A stretch of 64,000 nt of DNA from Verrucomicrobiota bacterium (GTDB lineage Bacteria > Verrucomicrobiota > Verrucomicrobiia > Opitutales > Opitutaceae). Shown here one piece after another: positions 35,600 through 42,526 of the stretch. The stretch spans positions 1-64,000 of the forward strand of contig JACRQG010000008.1 in NCBI GenBank assembly GCA_016222805.1. The letters run 5' to 3'. Under the pieces are notes generated by a model, which was given only the letters and a program-made list of their open reading frames with translations, did no database searches and was not told the DNA's origin. Position numbers and translations under genes: made by a program. How positions within the stretch are numbered: the first letter of the stretch is position 1; every line of letters starts with the position of its first letter.

Positions 35600-37017
35600 T
35601 CTCCCGCCCTTCCCGTTTTCCGTGGTGGTTTCGGTTGCTGCTCCTGGTGGCTCCCGCCACCCGGCTTTGCGCCGCCGAGCCCACTCCGGCGGACCTGATG
35701 ATCACGCATGGGCATGTCGTCACGATGAACGACCAGCGCGAGGTCTTCATGGATGGCGTTGTCGTCATCCGCGGCTCGCGCCTCGTCGCGGTCGGCCCGG
35801 CGGCGCTCGCCACTCAGTACACCGCGCCCAAGGTCATCGACGCCCGCGGAGCCTTGGTGTTGCCGGGAATGATCAACACCCACACGCACGCCTCGATGAC
35901 GGTTTTTCGCGGCCTCGGCGATGACGTCCCTGATCGTCTGCGCCGCTTCATCTTCCCGCTCGAAAAGGCCCTGGTGGATCGGGACCTCGTCTACTGGGGC
36001 GGTCTGCATGGGATCGTCGAGATGATCGAGGGCGGAGTCACCACGTTCGTCGACATGTACTACTTCGAAGAGGAAGTCGCCCGCGCTTCGCGGCAGGCCG
36101 GCATGCGCGCGATCGTCGGCCAGACCATCGTGAACTTCCCCGCCCCCGACGCGCCCGAACCCTACGGGGGGATCGCCCGTGCCCGGCAACTCATCACCAA
36201 CCTCCGCGGCGACCCCCTGATCACCGGCGCCCTGGCGCCCCACGCGCCGTACACCGTCGACGCCACCCGGCTGCGCGAGATCGCCACCCTGTCCGCCGAG
36301 CTCGATGCGCCCGTGCTCATCCACCTGGCCGAAATGACCGACGAGGTCGCCACGCTGCGAAAGGAGCACAATCAGACGCCCGTGGAATATCTCGATGCCC
36401 TCGGGCTCCTCAACCGGCGCCTCGTCGCCGCGCACTGCATCTTCGTCAACGCCTCCGATATTTCCCTGCTCCATCGCCGCGATGCCGGCGTGGCCCACGC
36501 GATGGTCGCGAACATCAAGTCCGCCAAGGGCGTCTCTCCCGTGGTGCAGATGGAGCAGGCCGGCGTGCGGGTCGGCCTCGCCACCGACGGCCCGATGAGC
36601 GGCAACACCCTCGATGTGATGGGCCAGCTGGGCTACGTCGCCAAGGTCCACAAGCTCGATCGCAAGGACCGGAACGTCATGCCCGCCGTCCAGGTCGTCG
36701 AACTGGCCACCCGGGGCGGGGCCCGCGCCCTGCATCGCGAGCAGGAGCTCGGCTCGCTCGAACCCGGCAAGCTCGCCGATGTGATCCTGGTCGACGTCGC
36801 CGCCACGGCGATGGTGCCGCTCTACGATCCCTACGCCGCCCTGGTCTACGCCGCCAGCCCCCGGGATGTGCGCACCACGATCATCCATGGCCGGATCGTG
36901 ATGGAAGACCGACGCGTGCTCTCGGGCGCGGGGATTCCCGCCGCCGGGCCGGCAGGGCGAGTGACCCGAACACCGCCGTGCAGGCGTTCGAACTCGCTTG
37001 GCATCTCCTCGATGTAG
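35596..37017 (+). CDS. Amidohydrolase, adenosine/methylthioadenosine-deaminase-like, with signal peptide
   Basis: A 473-residue member of the amidohydrolase superfamily (MtaD/SsnA/guanine-deaminase branch). Metal and catalytic positions are seen: HTH at 96-98, HLAEMTDE (His243), HCIF (His280) and ATDGPMSG (Asp331). The family deaminates adenosine-type or S-adenosylhomocysteine-type compounds. An N-terminal hydrophobic leader (about 1-27, LCAAEP) suggests export, unusual for this cytosolic enzyme group. It begins inside the nucleoside hydrolase stop codon (ATGA overlap). The last 30 residues are poorly conserved-looking, and the TAG lies within a REP-like palindrome that starts two bases before it. 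Confidence 0.85.
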   Translation: MISRPSRFPWWFRLLLLVAPATRLCAAEPTPADLMITHGHVVTMNDQREVFMDGVVVIRGSRLVAVGPAALATQYTAPKVIDARGALVLPGMINTHTHASMTVFRGLGDDVPDRLRRFIFPLEKALVDRDLVYWGGLHGIVEMIEGGVTTFVDMYYFEEEVARASRQAGMRAIVGQTIVNFPAPDAPEPYGGIARARQLITNLRGDPLITGALAPHAPYTVDATRLREIATLSAELDAPVLIHLAEMTDEVATLRKEHNQTPVEYLDALGLLNRRLVAAHCIFVNASDISLLHRRDAGVAHAMVANIKSAKGVSPVVQMEQAGVRVGLATDGPMSGNTLDVMGQLGYVAKVHKLDRKDRNVMPAVQVVELATRGGARALHREQELGSLEPGKLADVILVDVAATAMVPLYDPYAALVYAASPRDVRTTIIHGRIVMEDRRVLSGAGIPAAGPAGRVTRTPPCRRSNSLGISSM

Positions 37018-37037
37018 CCGCGACGACCCCGTCGCGG
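37013..37037 (+). repeat. REP palindrome covering the deaminase stop codon
   Basis: TGTAG then CCGCGACG, ACCC, CGTCGCGG: the family unit with a variant stem. The TAG at 37015-37017 ends the deaminase reading frame, so the last part of that gene was probably altered by insertion or degeneration of this repeat. Confidence 0.55.
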
Positions 37038-37193
37038 GGCGCAGAGCAAAGAGGGCGGGGGGACAGAAGCGGCGGCACTTTCGGTTGCAGGCCCCGTCCG
37101 GGGTCGGATTCATCTCGAATAATCCCAGCCTTGCTCCCGCTGGTGGCATCGCCAGTGCTGTTCCGCTTCGTCCGCCTCTCTTTTCACCACACC

Positions 37194-39893
37194 ATGCGCC
37201 TGCACCTCACCTACGCCCTCGCCGTGACCTGCCTTTCGGTCGGCGGCATCGCCCAACCCGCCGCCGTCCCGGGCGGCACGCCCACCCAGCTGGAGGCGTT
37301 CACCGTCACCGGCACCAATCTCCGCATCGGTGAATCCGCCGGCGCCGTGAACCTCCGGGTGCTCACCCCGGTGGAGATCGAGGCCTCGGGCCAGACCAAC
37401 CTGATGCACCTGCTGCGCAAGATTCCGGAAATCGGCGCCCAGGGCTTCGCGGAAAACCGCGTCAACACCTCCTCGCCAGGCTCCGCCGCCATTTCGCTGC
37501 GCGGCCTCGGGGTGAACTCCACCCTCATCCTGCTCAACGGCCGCCGCGTCACCCTCGCGCCCTTTGGCCAGGGCGGCAGCGCCGCGGGGCTCGGCACCGA
37601 GCAATTCGTCGACGTCAACATGATCCCGGTCGCCGCCATCGCCCGCATCGAAGTCCTGAAGGACGGCGCCTCCGCGGTCTACGGCGCCGATGCCGTCGCC
37701 GGCGTCGTGAATATCATCCTCAAGAAGGACATCACCGGCGGCTCGCTCACCCTGAGCTACGGCGACTACACCGGTGGGATCAGTGCCCCGACGGTGCGCG
37801 GCTCCCTCGCGGCCGGCGCCAAGCAGGGGAAGACCTCGCTCTCGGTCGTCGCGGACTGGTTCAAGCGCGACGAGTTTCTCTTCCGCGAACTGCCCCAGCC
37901 GGTGAAACGCCAACTCCTGCTCGCCAGCAACACCCCGGGCTCGTTCGTCGTGCCCGTGGGCGCCACGGATCCCATCACGGGCCAGGTCATCCCCGCCGGC
38001 GCCGCCCAGGCCGCCCGCACCTTCACGGTCGACCGCACCTCCACGGGCACCACCGCGACATTTACCCGGCAGCTGCAGACCCAGAACACCTTCGACGCCA
38101 ACGCCGCCATCCGGCCGCAGACCGATGCCGATCGCCGCGGCGTCGTGATCACCGGCCGCCACGAGGCGTCGGACCGCGTGTCCGCCTTCGTCGAGTTCGG
38201 CTGGCAGAAGAATGAAAACGTCGAGGGCCTCTCCCCCGCCCCGGTCTCCACGCTGAACACGATCACGCTGCCGGCCAACAACCCGTTCAATCCCTTCGGC
38301 GTCGCGCTCGTCTCCAATACCACCCAGACGATGTTCTTCCGCTTCCTGGAGATGGGCGACCGCCTCACCACCACCACCAACGAGATGACGCGCCTGGTCG
38401 CCGGTCTCGAGGGCCGGCTCGGGCGGGGCTGGACCTGGGATGCAGCCGTGACCTGGAACAAGGAGACCTCCCACCTCGACCTGAAGAACTTCCCCGGCCA
38501 GGACAAGGTCAACGCCGCCCTCGCCGACACCAACCGCGCGACCGCGCTCAACCTCTTCGCCAACGGCACCAGCATCCGCAACAATCCGCAGACGCTGGCC
38601 AACCTCGAAGGTGGCGTCACTCGCGACGCGAAGACGGAGCTGACCGCCTTCGATGCCCGCTCGACCGGGAGCCTCTTCTCGCTGCCCGCCGGCAGCGTCT
38701 CGGTCGCCGTCGGCGCCCAGTGGCGGGAGGAGAAATTCCGCGACGAGCGCACCCAGGTCCAGTTGCTCAACCAGGGGGCCCCGGTCGCCCCCGCCCGCGG
38801 GGATCGCCGCGTGAGCGCCGCCTATGTCGAGGCCTCCCTGCCCCTCGCGGCCCCGTCCCAGCGCCTGCCCGGCCTGCACGCTCTCGAACTCAACGCTGCC
38901 GGCCGCCTCGAGTCATTTTCCGACGACGGCGTCGGCCACACCACGGTGCCGCGCCTCGGCCTGCGCTGGCAGCCGGTCGCCGAGCAACTCACCTTCCGCG
39001 CCTCCTGGGGCAAAGGCTTCCGCGCCCCCGCGCTCGCCGAGCTCTACCTGCCGCAATCGGTGGCGATCACCTTCAACATCCCGGATCCGCTCCGGTTCGG
39101 CAAACCCGGCGCCAACGCCAACGACAGCGGTACCGGCCAGCGCCTGATCCGCTCCGGCGGCAATCCGCTGCTGGCACCGGAAAAATCCGAGTCGACCAAC
39201 TTCGGCGTGCAGTACTCGCCGCGCTTCCTGAAGAACCTCTCGCTCAGCGTCGACTTCTACGCGGTCGAGGTGACCAACCGCATCGGGCAGCCCGCCACTC
39301 CGGCCATCATCCTCGCCAACCCGCAGCTGTTCCCCGACGCCATCGTCCGCGCCGCGCCCACCGCCAGCGACACCGCCAACAACCTGCCCGGCGAACTCCG
39401 GGAGATTCGCACGGTGCTTGGCAACTACGGCAGCACCAAGGCCCGCGGGGTCGATTTCGCGGCGGAGTACCGTTTCACGCCCGGCCGCCTCGGCCGTTTC
39501 ACCACGCGGGCCGTGGCCAGCCTGATCAACTCCCAGACCCTGCGCACCCGCCCCGACCTGCCGATGGTGGAGACGGTCGGGATCTATGAGATTCCGCGCT
39601 GGCGCGGCGACTTCTCCCTGCTCTGGAACCGCGAAAAGGCCAGCGCGGCGATCAACCTCAACTACATCGGCGGCTTCCAGGACACCGCCCCGAGCCAGCT
39701 GCTCGTGAAGCAGCAGCTGACCACCGATATCCAGGCCGGCTATGAGCTGCCGTGGGGAATGCGGGCCACGATTGGCGTCAACAACCTCTTCGACCGCCTG
39801 CCGCCGGCCACTTCGTTTTCCACCGGCTACGCGGAGCGGGTGAACAACTTCCTGCCGCGTTGGGCCTACGTCTCGCTGACGAAGACCTTCTAA
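37194..39893 (+). CDS. TonB-dependent receptor (899 aa), RagA/oar-like plug
   Basis: An outer-membrane transporter of 899 residues. The signal peptide is MRLHLTYALAVTCLSVGGIAQ. The plug domain has LEAFTVTGTNLR, LMHLLRKIPEIG, ISLRGLGVNSTLILLNGRRV, VPVAAIARIEVLKDGASAVYGADAVAGVVNIILKK-type motifs, typical of receptors for sugars or complex ligands. The rest is the beta-barrel, which ends in a Phe (VSLTKTF). No STN domain and no associated sigma factor. It follows the purine-salvage genes after a 176-bp gap. The ligand is not predictable; the neighbours do not point to any one substrate. Confidence 0.93.
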   Translation: MRLHLTYALAVTCLSVGGIAQPAAVPGGTPTQLEAFTVTGTNLRIGESAGAVNLRVLTPVEIEASGQTNLMHLLRKIPEIGAQGFAENRVNTSSPGSAAISLRGLGVNSTLILLNGRRVTLAPFGQGGSAAGLGTEQFVDVNMIPVAAIARIEVLKDGASAVYGADAVAGVVNIILKKDITGGSLTLSYGDYTGGISAPTVRGSLAAGAKQGKTSLSVVADWFKRDEFLFRELPQPVKRQLLLASNTPGSFVVPVGATDPITGQVIPAGAAQAARTFTVDRTSTGTTATFTRQLQTQNTFDANAAIRPQTDADRRGVVITGRHEASDRVSAFVEFGWQKNENVEGLSPAPVSTLNTITLPANNPFNPFGVALVSNTTQTMFFRFLEMGDRLTTTTNEMTRLVAGLEGRLGRGWTWDAAVTWNKETSHLDLKNFPGQDKVNAALADTNRATALNLFANGTSIRNNPQTLANLEGGVTRDAKTELTAFDARSTGSLFSLPAGSVSVAVGAQWREEKFRDERTQVQLLNQGAPVAPARGDRRVSAAYVEASLPLAAPSQRLPGLHALELNAAGRLESFSDDGVGHTTVPRLGLRWQPVAEQLTFRASWGKGFRAPALAELYLPQSVAITFNIPDPLRFGKPGANANDSGTGQRLIRSGGNPLLAPEKSESTNFGVQYSPRFLKNLSLSVDFYAVEVTNRIGQPATPAIILANPQLFPDAIVRAAPTASDTANNLPGELREIRTVLGNYGSTKARGVDFAAEYRFTPGRLGRFTTRAVASLINSQTLRTRPDLPMVETVGIYEIPRWRGDFSLLWNREKASAAINLNYIGGFQDTAPSQLLVKQQLTTDIQAGYELPWGMRATIGVNNLFDRLPPATSFSTGYAERVNNFLPRWAYVSLTKTF

Positions 39894-39968
39894 GCCGGAC
39901 GCGTCACCGTTGCCCCGGCTGGGCAAGGGCCATCTCGCCCCGTCGACTTGCGCCACCTTGCGGTGGTT

Positions 39969-40026
39969 CGCTTCTCGGCGGGGCAATCTCGTCCCGCTCC
40001 CGCGCCGCCGGGTCGCCGCGCCCACC
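39969..40026. repeat. Degenerate REP-like palindromes
   Basis: GGCGGGGCAATCTCGTCCCG and CGCCGGGTCGCCGCGCCCAC: both are mismatched members of the REP family. They lie between convergent genes in an otherwise empty 229-bp gap. Confidence 0.35.
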
Positions 40027-40122
40027 GGTGGCGCTCCCCCGGCCGCCGGTGCAACTACCCCGCCGGGGCCTCCGACCGATCGCACCGCCGACGAAGGTCG
40101 GCTGCCCGACGGCAATGTGCCG

Positions 40123-41061
40123 CTATTTCCCCCAGCGGCCTTCGATGTAGATGTAACTGCCGCCCCGTCGCTCCCAACGGGGCTCCTCCCAACGGTGATG
40201 GCCGCGCGGTGGCCGCTCGTAGTGGCCCGCCACCCAGACATGCCGGCCCCCGCGCCAGGTCCAGTATCCCTTGATCCAGATGAACCCCGGCCCCGGCGGC
40301 GCATAAATCACCTCATGTCGCGGCGGCGGTGGCGGAGCGACGACCACGACCTGCGGGGCCGGTGAGGGCGCGACCACCACGGTCGTCGGTGCCGGTCCCG
40401 GACGCGTCGGGGCGGCGATCACCACCGCATCGCGCCAGTAGCCATCGATAAACACGTAGCGTCCGCCGCGGTATTCCCAGCGAGGCGACACCCACACGGC
40501 GTTGGTCCGCGGAGCCAGCGCCCAACGGCCGGAAACCCAGACATGCCGGCCCGCCCGCCAGGACCAATGTCCGCCAATCCAGATGTGCACCGGCGACGGA
40601 CGCTCAATGATCACCTCGCGTTGCGGCGGGGGCGGCGGCACGGTGACGATGACTTCCTGCGGGGCCGGCGCCGGCTGCGGAGCCGCCACGACCGTGGTCG
40701 GAGCCGCCGGAGGCGCCTCGTCCCAATAACCTTCCTTGAGCACCCAGCCATTCCCCTGGCGCTGCCACTCGGGCTGGTGCCAGATCACGTTGGCAGCCGG
40801 AGGGATCTCCCATCGCCCGGCCTCCCAGACATAGGCCCCTTCCAGCCACCGCCAGTGTCCCGGAACCCACTGGTGCTGCGCCGACGGCTGCTCACCCGGC
40901 GCGTCCGACGTGGCGGGGTCCAGGGGCTTCTCCATCATTGGCGCCGGCGGCACAGTCGGCGCGTTGGGGATTGCGTTGGCGGCGAAGCTGCTCGCCGCCG
41001 AAAAGATCAACAGCGCAACTCCGGGGGCAACCGCATGAAGCCGGCAGAATTTCGTGCTCAT
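40123..41061 (-). CDS. YXWGXW-repeat secreted protein
   Basis: A 312-residue secreted protein (leader ends near SSFAANA). It is built from aromatic-rich repeats of the YXWGXW type: YVWEAGRWE, HIWIGGHWSWRAGRHVWVSGRW, YVFIDGYWRD, FIWIKGYWTWRGGRHVWVAGHY, YIYIEGRWGK. Proline-rich spacers with valines separate them. The function is unknown; such proteins have been proposed to act in the envelope. A well-formed ECF-sigma-type promoter sits a few bases before its start codon, suggesting envelope-stress-type control. It is monocistronic by its surroundings. Confidence 0.85.
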   Translation of the reverse strand: MSTKFCRLHAVAPGVALLIFSAASSFAANAIPNAPTVPPAPMMEKPLDPATSDAPGEQPSAQHQWVPGHWRWLEGAYVWEAGRWEIPPAANVIWHQPEWQRQGNGWVLKEGYWDEAPPAAPTTVVAAPQPAPAPQEVIVTVPPPPPQREVIIERPSPVHIWIGGHWSWRAGRHVWVSGRWALAPRTNAVWVSPRWEYRGGRYVFIDGYWRDAVVIAAPTRPGPAPTTVVVAPSPAPQVVVVAPPPPPRHEVIYAPPGPGFIWIKGYWTWRGGRHVWVAGHYERPPRGHHRWEEPRWERRGGSYIYIEGRWGK

Positions 41062-41071
41062 AGGTGGGGCC

Positions 41072-41099
41072 TTAGACGTTTTGAGAACCCGAATGTTTC
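41072..41099 (-). promoter_or_regulatory. ECF-sigma-type promoter for the YXWGXW gene
   Basis: On the minus strand the sequence reads GAAAC (41099-41095), 16 nt, then CGTCTAA (41078-41072). This closely matches the group of ECF/sigma-E-like promoters (GGAAC/TGAAAC, 16 bp, CGTC/GTCTAA). The ATG is at 41061, so the leader RNA would be only about five bases long, essentially leaderless. No such motif was noticed in front of the other secreted proteins. Confidence 0.5.
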
Positions 41100-41216
41100 G
41101 ATTTTGTGGCCCACACGCAACCGCGTCACGGCCTCTCCCCGCCCGCCGGGCACGGCGCCCCGATCCCTTCCACCTGTGGTCCGTCGCGGCCTTGGACCGC
41201 GCCTCCCGGAGGCGCC

Positions 41217-42353
41217 CTACACCTTTACCTCCACCCGGCGGCCACCTTGCGCAATCGAGCGGTAGATCGCCTCGATGATCACCATGTCGCGGCGACCCAT
41301 TTCCCCCGACACAGGCGACTCCCGGCCTTCCTTCACGCAGCGGGCAAAGTCGTCGATTTGCACGGCCTGCTGGCTCGGCGGGGGCATACCCACACCGGGC
41401 GGACCCTTGCTCGTCGTCACCTTCAGGCCGCCGTACTGGAAAGCCGGCGCCAGCTCGTACCAACCCTTCTCGGCCTCGGCGCGAAACTTGTCCATGCCGC
41501 CATTGTAGCTGGTGGTGAACTCACCGGTGGCACCATTCGCAAACTCCATCCGCCAGTCGAGTCCCTCCTCCACGTCGCGAAACAGATCCGGCCGCTGCTT
41601 CGGATGCTCGCGCGCCTGCACCGCCACGGGCGCGAATGTGGGATGCGCTTCCCCACTGGTGTCCGCCGCCATGCAGGCCGCCTGGAGGCAGTAGATGCCA
41701 ATGTCCATCAGCGGGCCGCCCCCCGCCATCGCCTTCTCAATCCGCCAGACCCGCTGCCGGATCGTGAAGGCCAGCCCGCCCGTCATCTTTCGGAACGGAC
41801 CGAAATCCTGCTCGCGCGCCAGCCGCTTCAATTCGCGATAATGGGGCTCGAACTGGAGCCGGTAGCCAATCGAGAGCTTGACGCGGTTCGCGCGGCAGGC
41901 CGCCAGCATCGCGTTGCAGTCCGCGACGCTGTTGGCCATCGGCTTCTCGCAGATCACGTGCTTCCCGGCCCACGCCGCAGCGCTCGTGTGCTCGGCATGC
42001 AGGGAATTCGGCGTGACCACGTACACGATGTCGATCGCGGGATTGTCGATCAGCCGCGCCATCGTCGCGTAGCTGTAGATGTGCTTCTCCGGAAATCCGA
42101 ACTCGCGCGCCCACGCCTGCCCCTTCTCGCGCGAACCGGTGATAACGCCGCGCAGCTCGCAATGCTGCGTCAGCCGCAGCGCCGGGGCCAGCTGCCCGCG
42201 GGCGTAGTTTCCGAGGCCGCACAGGGCGATGCCGAGCTTGCGCTCCGCCGGCGCCTGACCGCGCGCCCGCGCGCTCAGCAGCCAGGCCACCGAGCCGGCA
42301 GCGAGAGATTCCAGAAACGCACGGCGCGAAGCAGGCAGCGGGAGGGGTGGCAT
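41217..42353 (-). CDS. Gfo/Idh/MocA-family oxidoreductase, Tat-like leader
   Basis: A 378-residue NAD(P)-dependent oxidoreductase. The leader has SRRAFLESLAAGSVAWLL, a twin-arginine-type signal. The core has LGIALCGLGNYARGQLAPAL (GxGxxA-type cofactor loop), EFGFPEKHIYSYATMARLID, DIVYVVTPNSLHA, CEKPMAN (catalytic Lys motif) and the later GGGPLMDIGIYCLQAACM. The start at MPPLPLPASRR gives the leader. It is divergent from a TonB receptor with a palindrome exactly between them, repeating the receptor/oxidoreductase pairing at 19-24 kb. The substrate is likely a sugar derivative. Confidence 0.9.
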   Translation of the reverse strand: MPPLPLPASRRAFLESLAAGSVAWLLSARARGQAPAERKLGIALCGLGNYARGQLAPALRLTQHCELRGVITGSREKGQAWAREFGFPEKHIYSYATMARLIDNPAIDIVYVVTPNSLHAEHTSAAAWAGKHVICEKPMANSVADCNAMLAACRANRVKLSIGYRLQFEPHYRELKRLAREQDFGPFRKMTGGLAFTIRQRVWRIEKAMAGGGPLMDIGIYCLQAACMAADTSGEAHPTFAPVAVQAREHPKQRPDLFRDVEEGLDWRMEFANGATGEFTTSYNGGMDKFRAEAEKGWYELAPAFQYGGLKVTTSKGPPGVGMPPPSQQAVQIDDFARCVKEGRESPVSGEMGRRDMVIIEAIYRSIAQGGRRVEVKV

Positions 42354-42370
42354 ACGCAGGCCGACCCTCG

Positions 42371-42391
42371 TGCAACCCTTCGCCCGTTGCA
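42371..42391. promoter_or_regulatory. Inverted repeat TGCAAC...GTTGCA
   Basis: Arms of 6 bp at 42371-42376 and 42386-42391 with a 9-nt spacer, 18 bp from the Gfo/Idh start codon. It could be a second operator or a small hairpin. Confidence 0.25.
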
Positions 42392-42438
42392 AGCTGTCCG
42401 GCCCGGGGTCTGCGAGGCCTAAAACGCACCCGAATCAT

Positions 42439-42452
42439 GTGAACGGGTTCAC
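42439..42452. promoter_or_regulatory. LacI/GntR-like palindrome between divergent genes
   Basis: GTGAAC-GG-GTTCAC: 6-bp arms with a 2-nt centre, a shape typical of LacI- or GntR-family operators. It begins 86 bp from each of the two start codons (42353 and 42527), almost exactly mid-way, so one bound protein could control both the oxidoreductase and the receptor gene. No such regulator gene is in the window. Confidence 0.45.
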
Positions 42453-42526
42453 CAAAGAACACCTTGCTTCCGGCCCGGGGTTCTTCGAAATCGCGCGTCG
42501 GCTCCATCGCAACCCCACCAGGCATC

